Below are positions 47,810 to 58,104 of a stretch of DNA of 64,000 bases, piece by piece (position 1 is the stretch's first letter; each line of letters begins with the position of its first letter). The position numbers and the translations under genes were made by a program. Under the pieces are notes generated by a model. The model did not search any database. It saw nothing but the letters and a program-made list of their open reading frames with translations, and was not told where the DNA came from. This DNA comes from Aestuariibacter sp. GS-14 (GTDB lineage: Bacteria > Pseudomonadota > Gammaproteobacteria > Enterobacterales > Alteromonadaceae): positions 186,001 through 250,000 of the forward strand of contig NZ_VHIP01000006.1 of the NCBI RefSeq assembly GCF_006494365.1, read 5' to 3'.

Positions 47810-49450
47810 TTATTCCGGCGCTTTGCGGCCTTTCCACCACGCTGCAAACCAACACATCATACCAGTTAAACCGATACAGGCAGGTAACGTCCAATGCACG
47901 GAATACAACGGCACTATAGCACTCACTATCACCAGAGTAGCACCTACAATGCTCAGATGCAGTGATTTTTGAGCCCGTACGTGTTGTTGCAGAATGGCCA
48001 TATTTGCCTGCTGCTGCTTTTCTGGAAAACGCTTAATCTGCTTGAGGGTGTCGTAGAGTAAATCCGGCATTTCCGGCAGCTTTTCGCTCCAGAAAGGCAG
48101 ATTTGTTTTTACTTTGCTGAACATGGCTTTTATGCCAATCTGTTCGCGAAGCCAGTTTTCCAGAAAGGGCTTTGCGGTTTGCCACAGGTCCAGTTGGGGA
48201 TACAACTGACGGCCAAGCCCTTCTACGTAAAGTAGCGTTTTTTGCAATAATACCAACTGCGGCTGCACTACCATATTGAAGCGCCGCGCGGTATTAAACA
48301 GTTGTACCAATACATTGCCGAAGGAAATTTCAGCTAGCGGCTTTTGGAAAATCGGTTCGCAAACGGTGCGAATGGCCACTTCAAATTCGTCAATATTGGT
48401 GTCTGATGGCACCCAGCCTGAATCGGCATGCAGTTGGGCAACCTTGCGGTAGTCGCGATTAAAAAACGCAATAAAGTTTTCAGCCAGATAGCGCTTATCT
48501 TCCTGATTAAGCGTACCCACTATGCCAAAATCAATGGCGATATACTGCGGATTTTCCGGGTTTTCCCGGCTCACAAATATATTGCCAGGGTGCATGTCAG
48601 CATGAAAAAAGCTATCTCTGAATACCTGGGTAAAAAATACCTCTACACCGCGTTCCGCCAAAATGCGTAGATTCGTATTCTGTTCAATTAACGCTTCAAT
48701 GTTAGAAATGGGAATACCGTAAATGCGCTCCATCACCAGCACATTTGCTCGGCAATAATCACTGTAAATAGTGGGTACGTATAGGGCCTCTGAGCCTTCA
48801 AAATTGCGCCCCAACTGCATGCCATTGGCGGCTTCACGCGTAAGGTCGAGCTCATCAACAATGGTTTTTTCGTATTCTTTAACTACTTCTACCGGACGCA
48901 GGCGTTTGCCGTCGGGTAACCACTTCTGCAACACTTTCGCCAGGGTCATCATCAGCTCGGTGTCAGCCACAATGGTTTTGCGAATATCCGGGCGAAGTAC
49001 TTTTACCACTACGTCAATGTCGCCCTCTTTTAATCTGGCTGCATGTACTTGCGCAATCGACGCCGACGCGAGCGGCGTAGTATCAAACTCGCTGAACACT
49101 TCACCCAGCGCCTTGATTTGTAATGACTGGCGAATAATGTGCTGAGCGCGCTCGGTGTCAAACGGAGCCACCCGGTCCTGTAACAGGGCTAGTTCATTGG
49201 CAATATGAGGGGGTAGCAGGTCACGGCGGGTAGACAGCATCTGGCCAAATTTTATGAACACCGGGCCCAGTGCCTGAAGCGCCAACATAATGCGAGCCCC
49301 GGCGCTTTTATCTTTATGCCGATTAGGGATCCAAAAAATACAATGGCGCAACACACGGATGTACCAGGGCAACCAACGGCCAGGAATTAATTCATCCAGG
49401 CCATGTTCGAGCAGTACTTTATTAATGTGATAGAGACGAAGAATACGCAT
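47810..49450 (-). CDS. ubiB: Ubiquinone biosynthesis protein, ABC1/ADCK-type atypical kinase
   Basis: The product has 546 residues. The ABC1 family domain has [14 protein letters not shown] (the KxGQ-type motif), [13 protein letters not shown] (an A-rich loop), HADMHPGN and IDFGIVG as catalytic-like motifs. Two C-terminal TM segments follow (about 500-540). UbiB is an ATPase needed for assembly or access of ubiquinone intermediates at the membrane. It is the last gene of the ubiE-ubiJ-ubiB operon, three bases after ubiJ. Confidence 0.97.
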   Translation of the reverse strand: MRILRLYHINKVLLEHGLDELIPGRWLPWYIRVLRHCIFWIPNRHKDKSAGARIMLALQALGPVFIKFGQMLSTRRDLLPPHIANELALLQDRVAPFDTERAQHIIRQSLQIKALGEVFSEFDTTPLASASIAQVHAARLKEGDIDVVVKVLRPDIRKTIVADTELMMTLAKVLQKWLPDGKRLRPVEVVKEYEKTIVDELDLTREAANGMQLGRNFEGSEALYVPTIYSDYCRANVLVMERIYGIPISNIEALIEQNTNLRILAERGVEVFFTQVFRDSFFHADMHPGNIFVSRENPENPQYIAIDFGIVGTLNQEDKRYLAENFIAFFNRDYRKVAQLHADSGWVPSDTNIDEFEVAIRTVCEPIFQKPLAEISFGNVLVQLFNTARRFNMVVQPQLVLLQKTLLYVEGLGRQLYPQLDLWQTAKPFLENWLREQIGIKAMFSKVKTNLPFWSEKLPEMPDLLYDTLKQIKRFPEKQQQANMAILQQHVRAQKSLHLSIVGATLVIVSAIVPLYSVHWTLPACIGLTGMMCWFAAWWKGRKAPE

Positions 49451-49453
49451 AGT

Positions 49454-50074
49454 TTAAGACTGCTTTGACTCCAGGCGCGATAAGCGGGATTCGAGGCGTT
49501 CGGCATCGTCGCGCAAACGGCTAACTTCATCGGAAAAGTGCATCACTGCCAGTTTATGTGCCGCCAGCTGTTTTTCGTCGGTGAGTGCACTACCCAAAAT
49601 GAGTGAAGATTTGTTACCAAAGCGCGCTAGCTGCTGCCCTACTGAGCGTGCAAACGAAAATGCATGATAAGCAACAACATCGCCGGTATGCTGGGCCAAT
49701 TGCTCTTCCCAATCAATGTGCAGCGAATTCAAAACGCCGGAAAATTGCTGAGCGATCGCCAGTTCACCCGACACCTCCAGTTCGCCAGCTTTAATTAGCT
49801 GCGTAAGCTGACTGGCTTCTTTTAACTTTGGCAGCACGGCCAAACGAGTAGTCACCACACATGTGGATTCATCACCGTCGGGCAGTGCATCCAATGCCAA
49901 CACATCAATCTGTTCTGATATAGCCAGCGCAATGCACTGCTTAATGTCGGTCAGGTTTATGACCAGGCGCTTACCCTGTAAACGTTTCAACCCCTGCCTG
50001 GCGTCAGGATCCAACGCCAATAACTTATTAGCCAGCGTTTCGGCCGCTGCCGTAAGAAGCGGTACCGTTGGCAT
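49454..50074 (-). CDS. ubiJ: Ubiquinone biosynthesis accessory factor, SCP2-like
   Basis: The product has 206 residues. The N-terminal SCP2-like lipid-binding domain (about 10-120) is followed by a helical C-terminus with a heptad region (DEVSRLRDDAERLESRLSRLE). UbiJ holds polyprenyl intermediates in the Ubi complex and pairs with UbiK. The start overlaps the ubiE stop (TAATG). Length and operon position make the assignment firm. Confidence 0.92.
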   Translation of the reverse strand: MPTVPLLTAAAETLANKLLALDPDARQGLKRLQGKRLVINLTDIKQCIALAISEQIDVLALDALPDGDESTCVVTTRLAVLPKLKEASQLTQLIKAGELEVSGELAIAQQFSGVLNSLHIDWEEQLAQHTGDVVAYHAFSFARSVGQQLARFGNKSSLILGSALTDEKQLAAHKLAVMHFSDEVSRLRDDAERLESRLSRLESKQS

Positions 50075-50868
50075 TAAAACTTATACCCGCGATGCAAGGC
50101 TACAATACCGCCAGTGAGATTCTGATAATCGCAACGTTCGAAACCGACGTTTTCAAACATGCTTTTAAGCGTGTCCTGATCCGGGTGCATACGAATCGAC
50201 TCTGCCAGGTACTGGTAACTTTCTTTGTCATTCGCCACTATCTGCCCCATGGTTGGCAAAATGTTAAACGAATACCAGTCGTAGGTTTTCGACAACACCT
50301 CGTTAGTGGGTTTGGAAAACTCCAGCACCAATAAGCGGCCCCCCGGCTTTAGTACGCGGAAAATCGACGCCAGTGCTTTGTCTTTGTCGGTAACATTACG
50401 CAAACCAAATGCCATGGTAACCAAATCAAAATGGTTATCGGGAAAAGGTAATGCTTCGGCATTAGCCTGAACGTAATCAACGTTACCTACCACGCCCTTG
50501 TCGCGCAGTTTGTCACGGCCTACCGATAGCATGGAATGATTGATGTCGGCTAACACTACGTGCCCAGTTGTCCCTACCAAACGCGAGAATTTAGCCGCCA
50601 AATCACCGGTACCACCGGCCAGATCCAGTACCTTTTGCCCTGGCTTGATACCGCTGCAATCAATGGTGTAGCGCTTCCATAAGCGGTGCACGCCCATCGA
50701 CATCAGGTCGTTCATCATGTCGTATTTTGCGGCAACGGAGTCAAATACCCCGGCAACCAAAGACGCTTTTTTCGAACGTTCTACCTGACGAAAACCAAAA
50801 TGGGTAGACTGTTCCGCACCGCTTTCAATTTGCTTGGAAGCGGATGGAGAGGATTGTTGCTCTTGCAT
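50074..50868 (-). CDS. ubiE: Ubiquinone/menaquinone C-methyltransferase
   Basis: The product has 264 residues. SAM motifs are [16 protein letters not shown] (about 70) and [11 protein letters not shown], with FGLRNVTDK and VLEFSKP as the UbiE signatures. The N-terminal 20 residues or so are extra and polar. The enzyme methylates the C2 position in ubiquinone and menaquinone synthesis. It is the first gene of ubiE-ubiJ-ubiB. Confidence 0.97.
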   Translation of the reverse strand: MQEQQSSPSASKQIESGAEQSTHFGFRQVERSKKASLVAGVFDSVAAKYDMMNDLMSMGVHRLWKRYTIDCSGIKPGQKVLDLAGGTGDLAAKFSRLVGTTGHVVLADINHSMLSVGRDKLRDKGVVGNVDYVQANAEALPFPDNHFDLVTMAFGLRNVTDKDKALASIFRVLKPGGRLLVLEFSKPTNEVLSKTYDWYSFNILPTMGQIVANDKESYQYLAESIRMHPDQDTLKSMFENVGFERCDYQNLTGGIVALHRGYKF

Positions 50869-50973
50869 GGCTGACTTCTTCTGTTAATGCTTAGCGCACC
50901 GCCAACGGAGTTAACGGCGCGTTAAAGTCTGAACTGGCAATAAATTTTCTGCTTGCCAGTGTACCCAAAACCG

Positions 50974-52611
50974 CTACGGCTTACCATCCTGAGCTTGTTT
51001 GAAGGTGGCAAAGAAGCTGTCTTCATTCCAACTGGGGGTTTGCTTAGCGTTTGCCAGGCTCATTACGATTTCAAAGTTAATATCCACAAACTTCGCCGCC
51101 CATTCGTAATCTATAGGCAAGTTCAGGTCGTCGGAGGGCATGTGATAGTGCTTTTTCAGGAAATCAGACGCCGGCATGCCAATCGCATTTTCTTCCTGAT
51201 TACTCATACCCGGTACCAGATACACCGCCGGCACGCCTTGCTTGACCAAACTGTACTGGTCGCTGCGCACGAAGATCGCCTGTTCTGGCATCGGATCGTC
51301 AATTAACTTTATTTCGTGCTTTAACAGCGCCTCACGCACTGGTGTTTCCAGTGAACTGTGGGTTGCGCCAAACGCAATCATTTCGTCGGTCCGATAGGTT
51401 AAAATTGGCATATCCAGATTCACGTTTGCCACCATGCTGTGTACCGGCACAGGTGGATAATGTGCAAAATATTCAGATCCCAACAAGCCTTTTTCTTCGC
51501 CCGTCACAAAAGCAAAAATAACCGAACGCTTAGGTTTTACTGCTGAGTGGCTTATTTCATGCGCAATTTCCAGCAAAGTAGACACGCCACTGGCGTTATC
51601 CATGGCGCCATTATTGATTTTATCTTTCAGCACCGAGTGCCCGCTGATACCAATATGATCGCTGTGGGCAGTAAGCACAATGTACTCATGTTTGAGTACC
51701 GGATCGCTGCCTTCCATGATGCCTATTACATTAGGGCTGGTTGTGGCCGTGTGGGCCGATTTACTGGTAAAGGTGGCAGAGAGTCCGAGCGGACGCCCTT
51801 CGATTGGCTCACCATTTTCCACTTTGTCGAAATAGGTTTGTAAATCCAGACCAGCCAGTTCAAATAATTGTTTACCCGCTTCCACGCTCAACGTAGCACC
51901 GGCTTTTAGCTCCGGAAACCCTTCAAACACACTCCCGTTGGCATCAACCCAACGAGTGCGGGGTGTTCTTACATACAATTTGCGCTTTTCAAACGGAAAC
52001 ACGTTTTCAGACACCGGCGTGCTAAGCACAATAGCACCTATGGCACCGTGCTTCACCAGAGCATGTGATATTTGACGGCGAAAATGAGACCCTTCTTCAC
52101 TTGGGAAACTATGGGGCCGATCTGACAGGATCACCGCCACTTTACCGCGAAGATCAACGCCCTCGTAGTCGGTGTAATTAAGAAATGGAGCTTCAATACC
52201 AAATCCCGCAAACACCAGCTCGGCAGTTATTTGCGTGTCAGTTTCGTTTATGTCTGCGCTCATGAGCATGTTGTCCATGAACGCAAAATCAATACTTTCG
52301 CTGCCGTTAGACACCGACAACGCAGACGCTTTCATATCAATGGTTGCCTGTTTAAACGGCACCATCTGATAATAACTACCCGCATCGCCAGCAGGCATAA
52401 TGCCCAGTTTGGTTAGCTCACTGGCAATGTACAACGATGCAAAGTCATGCCCCTTACTGCCCGTATCACGACCCTCTAACAAATCATCGGCCAACAAACT
52501 CATATGACCTTTAAAGCGATCTGCTGAGCCAGCCAATGCAATATTGCTACTTGCTGCAACTAATCCCGTTGCGCATGCAATACCTATCAGGGTTTTAGCG
52601 GTTCTTTTCAT
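50974..52611 (-). CDS. Exported M28-family aminopeptidase with PA domain
   Basis: The product has 545 residues from the ATG at 52611, which has GAGG upstream and a signal peptide (cleavage near NIALAG). A PA domain insert (about 125-255) precedes the M28 core. Zinc ligands are visible: His and Asp in TAHSDHIG, Asp in GAMDNASG, Glu in TGEEKGLLG, Asp in VNLDMPI and a late His in KKHYHMPSDD. It should trim amino acids from peptides in the periplasm or outside. All metal residues are present, unlike the M28 protein at about 31 kb. Confidence 0.93.
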   Translation of the reverse strand: MKRTAKTLIGIACATGLVAASSNIALAGSADRFKGHMSLLADDLLEGRDTGSKGHDFASLYIASELTKLGIMPAGDAGSYYQMVPFKQATIDMKASALSVSNGSESIDFAFMDNMLMSADINETDTQITAELVFAGFGIEAPFLNYTDYEGVDLRGKVAVILSDRPHSFPSEEGSHFRRQISHALVKHGAIGAIVLSTPVSENVFPFEKRKLYVRTPRTRWVDANGSVFEGFPELKAGATLSVEAGKQLFELAGLDLQTYFDKVENGEPIEGRPLGLSATFTSKSAHTATTSPNVIGIMEGSDPVLKHEYIVLTAHSDHIGISGHSVLKDKINNGAMDNASGVSTLLEIAHEISHSAVKPKRSVIFAFVTGEEKGLLGSEYFAHYPPVPVHSMVANVNLDMPILTYRTDEMIAFGATHSSLETPVREALLKHEIKLIDDPMPEQAIFVRSDQYSLVKQGVPAVYLVPGMSNQEENAIGMPASDFLKKHYHMPSDDLNLPIDYEWAAKFVDINFEIVMSLANAKQTPSWNEDSFFATFKQAQDGKP

Positions 52612-52660
52612 TTCTGCCTCAATGTTTTTGTTCTGATGCTTTGCTGAGTGGGGTAATGCA

Positions 52661-53347
52661 TTAAACCCGGTTGTCACCGCAACTGTACGACACAATCTGA
52701 CTAATGGCCTGTAAGCTTCTGCCACTTTGCAACTGCCAGTCGGCAAACGTGTTGGCAATGGTGGTTAAGCTTTGCTTGCTGGTTAAGCCGCCGCTAATGA
52801 GGTTGTGTGCGCGAAAATAACCTTCCACATCCTGACTCAGTAAAAAGGTATCTATGCCCATCGTGCGAAGTGCGTAAGGCCCGGTGTTGCCACCTAAGCG
52901 CGCGCCATGCTTTTTAAGGTGCGCCCACAGGTCGATTATCGAAGCACCGCTAAACTGCGAGGCAAATTTACCAAAGCTGCCATGCCGTTGAGCGATGTCT
53001 TTCAACATAATGGCGTTGTCGCGTATGGTCATCACTTTTTTAAGATTGCGCACAATGCGCTTGTCCTGGGCACGCTTTTCCAGCATGTCATCTGGCATCA
53101 ACAGCACTTTGTCTACGTCGAAATTAAAAAATAAGTCTTCGAAATCCGGCCATTTTTGTTCGATCACCCGCCATACAAAGCCCGACTGAAATACCTTTTT
53201 GGTAAAGGCCGAGAGCACTCTGTCGTCGCTTAACGCCGCCACAGCAGCAGCCGGTAAAGGCTGCCCTACTAAGGCCTCAAGACCCGCTTCACCGCCTTTT
53301 CGTTCGGCAGCCCGGGCATAGATGGCGTCGAATTTTTCAGCGCTCAC
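52661..53347 (-). CDS. DNA-3-methyladenine glycosylase I-like (Tag-like) protein
   Basis: The product has 228 residues. It starts with GTG overlapping the prlC stop by four bases, so it is coupled to prlC. The central part (FTKKVFQSGFVWRVI, DKVLLMPDDMLEKRAQDKRIVRNLKKV, FGKFASQF) aligns with Tag, a helix-hairpin-helix glycosylase that removes 3-methyladenine. The N-terminal cysteine and histidine zinc ligands of Tag are absent, and the active-site Glu appears replaced by Lys. The function may therefore differ. The family assignment is from motif similarity only. Confidence 0.72.
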   Translation of the reverse strand: MSAEKFDAIYARAAERKGGEAGLEALVGQPLPAAAVAALSDDRVLSAFTKKVFQSGFVWRVIEQKWPDFEDLFFNFDVDKVLLMPDDMLEKRAQDKRIVRNLKKVMTIRDNAIMLKDIAQRHGSFGKFASQFSGASIIDLWAHLKKHGARLGGNTGPYALRTMGIDTFLLSQDVEGYFRAHNLISGGLTSKQSLTTIANTFADWQLQSGRSLQAISQIVSYSCGDNRV

Positions 53348-55380
53348 GCGGCGATACCATTGTGTCGAAGCAGCGCATCAACCTCAGGTTCGCGTCCACG
53401 AAACGCCACGAACAGATCCATTGGTTCACGGCTTCCCCCCATTTCCAAAATGTTATGCAGGAAATCGGCACCGGTTTGCGGATTAAAAATCCCCTCTTCC
53501 TCGAACCGACTGAATGCATCAGCAGACAACACTTCCGCCCATTTATAGCTGTAGTAACCAGCAGCGTAGCCACCAGCAAATATATGTCCAAAGCTGGTTT
53601 GGAAACGGTTAAACGATGGCGGCTGAATAACGGATACTTCCTCGCGCACAGTGTTTAGCACGCCCTGCACATCAGCCGTTTTGCCGTCTTCCATGTGTAA
53701 TAGGAAGTCAAACAGGCTGAACTCCAACTGTCGAATCATCTGCATGGCCGCCTGGAAATCCCGCGCTGCCAGCATTTTATCTAACAGGGATTTAGGCAGT
53801 GGCTCACCCGATTCGTAGTGGCCTGAAATAAAGCCCAGCGCTTCTTCCTGCCAACACCAGTTTTCCATAAACTGGCTGGGCAGTTCTACAGCATCCCACG
53901 GCACACCGCTAATACCCGACACCCCAGGTACTGACATTTGCGTTAGCATGTGATGAATACCATGACCAAACTCATGGAACAGGGTTACCACTTCGTCGTG
54001 AGTAAACAGAGCGGGCTTATTACCCACCGGGCCATTGAAGTTGCATACCAGATAAGCCACTGGCGTTTGCAATTCACCGCTGGCTTTTACTCTGCGCACC
54101 CGGCAAACATCCATCCAGGCACCGCCGCGTTTTTTCGGACGCGCGTACAAGTCTAAATAAAACTGTCCGCGCAAGGTGCCGTCCTTGTCGGTAATACTGA
54201 ACAGACGTACGTCTTTGTGCCAGGTATCTGCGTTGTTGACTTCAGTAATAGACAACCCGTAGAGTTTTTCCACCACGGTAAACAAGCCGCTAAGTGCTTT
54301 GTGCTCAGGAAAATATGGGCGCAGAATTTCATCGGAAATAGAATAGCGGTCTTGCTTAAGTTTTTCGCTGTAATAAGGCACGTCCCAGGCTTCAAGCGCT
54401 TCCATACCATGTTTGTCGGCGGCAAACGCGCGCACTTCGGCCAGCTCTCGCTCTGCCTGGGGTTTGGATTTAGCGGCTAAATCACGCAGGAAGCCGGTTA
54501 CCTGCTCTGTGGTTGAAGCCATTTTCGTAGCTATGGAACGCTCTGCGTAATTAGCAAAGCCCAATAATGACGCCAGTTCTGAGCGCAATGCCAGGGTTTC
54601 CTGAATAATGGGGGTATTATCCCACTCACCGGCGTTCGGGCCCTGCTCTGACGCGCGCGTTGCATAAGCCCGATACATTTCCTCGCGCAGTGCGCGATTA
54701 TCAGCATAAAGCATGATTGGCAGGTAACTGGGAATATCCAGTGTAAATAACCAGCCTTGCAGGTCTTTCTGATGCGCTGCCTGACTGGCCGCTTCCAATG
54801 CAGACTCAGGCAAACCCGCCAGTTCGGCTTCATCGGTTACATGTTTGGTCCAGCCCATCGTCGCATCCATTACGTTATTACTAAACGTAGACGACAGTTC
54901 GGATAAGCGTGCCTGAATGTCTGCGAAACGCTTTTTAGTATCGGCAGGTAACGCAACACCCGACAGCGTAAAATCGCGGAGTGTATTATCGATTACCTTG
55001 CGCTGAGCTTCGTCAAGTTGCCCGTACTCATCGCTATCGCGCAGCGACTTATACGCCTGATACAAGCCCTCGTGCTGACCTACCCAGGTGCCGTACTCAG
55101 ATAACATTGGCAAACACGCATCGTGCACTTTGCGTAACTCATCACTGCTTACCACGGAATTCATATGCGACACCGGCGACCAGATATTGTTCAGCACATC
55201 GTCTGCTTCATCGATACTGTCGACTACGTTTTTGTAGGTGTACTGATTGCTAGCCACCACCTGCTCGATAGTGGCTTTACAATGCGCAATAGCCTTTTCT
55301 ACAGCAGGTTTAACCTGATCAGGCGTAATGGCAGTGAATAAAGGTAATCCGTCTACTTTTTCAATGGCGAGTGCTGTCAT
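53344..55380 (-). CDS. prlC: Oligopeptidase A (M3 metallopeptidase)
   Basis: The product has 678 residues. The zinc motif is HEFGH (FHEFGHGIHHML, about 470), with the third ligand Glu in the following helix (about 497-505). Full-length M3 organisation matches E. coli PrlC, a cytoplasmic enzyme that degrades peptides released by ATP-dependent proteases and signal peptides. The Tag-like gene is overlapped downstream. Confidence 0.96.
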   Translation of the reverse strand: MTALAIEKVDGLPLFTAITPDQVKPAVEKAIAHCKATIEQVVASNQYTYKNVVDSIDEADDVLNNIWSPVSHMNSVVSSDELRKVHDACLPMLSEYGTWVGQHEGLYQAYKSLRDSDEYGQLDEAQRKVIDNTLRDFTLSGVALPADTKKRFADIQARLSELSSTFSNNVMDATMGWTKHVTDEAELAGLPESALEAASQAAHQKDLQGWLFTLDIPSYLPIMLYADNRALREEMYRAYATRASEQGPNAGEWDNTPIIQETLALRSELASLLGFANYAERSIATKMASTTEQVTGFLRDLAAKSKPQAERELAEVRAFAADKHGMEALEAWDVPYYSEKLKQDRYSISDEILRPYFPEHKALSGLFTVVEKLYGLSITEVNNADTWHKDVRLFSITDKDGTLRGQFYLDLYARPKKRGGAWMDVCRVRRVKASGELQTPVAYLVCNFNGPVGNKPALFTHDEVVTLFHEFGHGIHHMLTQMSVPGVSGISGVPWDAVELPSQFMENWCWQEEALGFISGHYESGEPLPKSLLDKMLAARDFQAAMQMIRQLEFSLFDFLLHMEDGKTADVQGVLNTVREEVSVIQPPSFNRFQTSFGHIFAGGYAAGYYSYKWAEVLSADAFSRFEEEGIFNPQTGADFLHNILEMGGSREPMDLFVAFRGREPEVDALLRHNGIAA

Positions 55381-55663
55381 GAAATTCTCTTAACTTTACG
55401 AGTATATTGAAAAGCGGCATTGGCCTGCTCGCGAATGAACTTATGATGTGCTTGAAACACAAATAGACAACCCGCGTAAACTGCTCAGTACCTGTCATTG
55501 CCGCATACTTTGTTCTGAACGTGTGTGATTACGTATTATGAATGAAATTGGGATAATTTAGTAAAAAACAAGTCTGGAAGAATTACCATATAAAAAAGCA
55601 AAAATGTGCGGGGTACCTCACACCGAGTATCGCGCAGTGCCCCCGTAAGCTAAAAGGCCAGTT

Positions 55664-57331
55664 TTAGTGCTTATTTACGAACGGCTGGCGAATCATCAGT
55701 TTTTCAAACTCCTGCCTGGGTACTGCCGGACTATAAATAAACCCTTGAATGGTATCGCAGCGCATTGACTTCAGGCAGGCCAGTTCCTCCTGCTCCTCCA
55801 CTCCTTCGGCTACCACTTTAATACCGAGCTTTTTGCAGCTTACTATCAGGCTACCAATAAACTCCTGGCGCTGGCGATCTTTATGCAATCCCATGATTAA
55901 GCTGCGATCGAGCTTGAGAATGTCGATAGGTAACTTCGATAAGTACGAAAACGAGGTAAAGCCAGCACCAAAATCATCAATTGAGAGCTTTAATCCCAGC
56001 AATTTTAGCTGCCACAATATCTCTTCCAGATACTGGCCGTTTTCTACCAATGCAGTTTCGGTTATTTCCAGTTCAATGAATGATGGCGGTAGATAGTACT
56101 GCTTCAACTTCTCGCTAATAAACTCAACAATGTGGGACGACTGCAATTGCTTCGCTGAAATATTAATCGCGATACTGGTGAGTTCAGTACTGAATCTGCG
56201 CAGTTCACTGGCGGCTTTAAAACCATTGTCGAGCACCCACTCACCGATGGCTTTAATTTGTCCGTCTAACTCAGTTAAACAAATGAATTCAGACGGCGGT
56301 ACCCACCCTAAACTGTGATGCTGCCAGCGCAATAGGATTTCAGCGCTTTGAATTAACCCGGTGGACGTAGACACTTTAGGTTGGAATGCCAGCTTAAACT
56401 CTTGATTTTTGAGTCCTTGCTCAACTTCAGCACTCAATAGTTGCTGCCGTTGATACTGCGAAATAGTGGAGTTATCCAAATGCGAAACACTGATGCGATG
56501 GCTGTCTCTGACGATGGTATCGGCAAGGCTGTTAATTAAAATGCCATGGTCAAGTTTGTTGTCGTGCAGAGCTCTGAAACCAATACCAATATGGCAGAAA
56601 ATTGCAGCGCCATTCACATTGAAAGTACGCTGCAATTGTTGTCTGATCTGAGCACAAAGAATTTGCGTTTGCTCAACTGTTGCCTGTTCCAGGTATAACC
56701 CAAATACACCGCTCTGCTCCAGTCGCAACTTGTGGCTTTGCGTAACAAGACCATCAATACGTCCCGCAAGTAATACTTCCAGCGCTTCTACTTGTTGTTC
56801 GCCATAACTCAACAAAATATCACTGCTGTTTAGTAGCCGGATGAGGATCAGAGCATTGTAATCCTGCAAGCGAATAACATTGCTATTGCTCCTGGGTTTT
56901 AACTCTTTATGAACAACACCGTTATCAGCTGCCCGACAGGCATTCAATATACCGGAGACTTCCTCTTGCAATGCGCGTTTGTCCCAGGGCTTGGACAAAT
57001 ATTTACTGATTAACCCTTGATTAAGTAACTCAACGGCGGCCTGTAAGTCACCTTCCCCACTTAACATATAACTTTTGGTTTGCGGTGAGTACTGGTGGGC
57101 AAATCTCAGTAAATCCACACCGCTGACTTCTGGCATATTGTGATCGGTAATCATCAGCGTGACAGGTTGCGACTGTAATATCGACATTGCCTTTCGTCCC
57201 GATGTAGCGGTTATCACATCACAATCCAGCGAGCGCAATTCACGCTTTAATGCATTAACAATTGCTTTCTCATCATCTACTACCAACACAGTTAATGGTT
57301 GGTAGGACTGTTCATGCTGCCCACTATACAT
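55664..57331 (-). CDS. Response regulator with REC, degenerate GGDEF and EAL domains
   Basis: The product has 555 residues. The receiver has phosphoacceptor Asp63 (ITDHNMPEVS) and Lys114 in YLSKPWDK. The middle domain (about 155-290) resembles GGDEF but reads SGVFG at the active-site position, so it should not make cyclic-di-GMP. The EAL domain (about 305-545) is complete: AEILLRW, INISAKQL, ELEITET, DDFGAGF and VVAEGVEE, so phosphodiesterase activity is likely. It is divergent from the four-gene signalling run across 190 bases. The KPWD motif is shared with the REC protein at 60708. Confidence 0.92.
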   Translation of the reverse strand: MYSGQHEQSYQPLTVLVVDDEKAIVNALKRELRSLDCDVITATSGRKAMSILQSQPVTLMITDHNMPEVSGVDLLRFAHQYSPQTKSYMLSGEGDLQAAVELLNQGLISKYLSKPWDKRALQEEVSGILNACRAADNGVVHKELKPRSNSNVIRLQDYNALILIRLLNSSDILLSYGEQQVEALEVLLAGRIDGLVTQSHKLRLEQSGVFGLYLEQATVEQTQILCAQIRQQLQRTFNVNGAAIFCHIGIGFRALHDNKLDHGILINSLADTIVRDSHRISVSHLDNSTISQYQRQQLLSAEVEQGLKNQEFKLAFQPKVSTSTGLIQSAEILLRWQHHSLGWVPPSEFICLTELDGQIKAIGEWVLDNGFKAASELRRFSTELTSIAINISAKQLQSSHIVEFISEKLKQYYLPPSFIELEITETALVENGQYLEEILWQLKLLGLKLSIDDFGAGFTSFSYLSKLPIDILKLDRSLIMGLHKDRQRQEFIGSLIVSCKKLGIKVVAEGVEEQEELACLKSMRCDTIQGFIYSPAVPRQEFEKLMIRQPFVNKH

Positions 57332-57521
57332 ACGTTATGCCTCTGCAATCCCAATATTCAGGCCAATAAACACGTTTAAAACACCAGATTTTATTCTCTG
57401 ACTATAGCACACTAACACAATGTCACTAATGTCGCATATTATACATAGGTCTTAATTGCCTTAACTTGCTTTTAATGTTATATCTTATCGCAATGACAAA
57501 ACAAAACACTGAGGTAGAGCA

Positions 57522-58082
57522 GTGAAAACATTAACCTCTGGAGAAATCGCACAGTATTGCGATGTCAACTTGCGAACGGTAATTCGCTGGCTGGAAAGCG
57601 GTAAGCTAAAGGGCTTTAAGCTTCCTGGCCGCGGCAATAATAGGGTGTTAATCAGTGACTTCATTGATTTTCTGGAACACCACGACATGCCGATTCCTGA
57701 CGCGTTAAAACCCGAGGCATCGCCGTTAATTTTAATTGTAGATGATGAAATGCCGGTTGCTAAATCAATCCAAAGGGTGGCCCGAAGAGCAGGCTTTGAC
57801 ACTCTGATCGCTACAGGTGGGTTTCAGGCAGGCATGATGTTAAGTCAGCACGCTCCGCGCATTATGACGCTGGATCTGAGTATGCCAGGCATGGACGGTT
57901 ACAGCGTTATTGAATATACCCGCCAGCAGGAATCGCAAAAAGGGCTTAAAATAATTGTTATCTCTGCGTTAGATGACACCAGTTTACAAAAGGCATTGTC
58001 TCTGGGCGCGGATGCTGCCTTAACCAAACCGTTTTCTAACCATGATCTGACTCAGCTGTTCGAACAGTTCATGCTAAATTAA
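57522..58082 (+). CDS. HTH-REC regulator with excisionase/MerR-like N-terminus
   Basis: The product has 186 residues and starts with GTG behind a GAGGT ribosome site. The N-terminal winged-HTH domain (about 1-55) reads LTSGEIAQYCDVNLRTVIRWLESGKL, as in excisionase-type (HTH_17) domains. A receiver domain follows (about 68-186) with Asp118 (MTLDLSMPG) and Lys169 (ALTKPF). The DNA-binding part lies before the receiver, the reverse of common regulators. It is the first gene of a run with a PhnD-like binding protein and a kinase. The DNA target is unknown. Confidence 0.9.
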   Translation: MKTLTSGEIAQYCDVNLRTVIRWLESGKLKGFKLPGRGNNRVLISDFIDFLEHHDMPIPDALKPEASPLILIVDDEMPVAKSIQRVARRAGFDTLIATGGFQAGMMLSQHAPRIMTLDLSMPGMDGYSVIEYTRQQESQKGLKIIVISALDDTSLQKALSLGADAALTKPFSNHDLTQLFEQFMLN

Positions 58083-58104
58083 CACGCCATTGAGGGCTGT
58101 CGCG

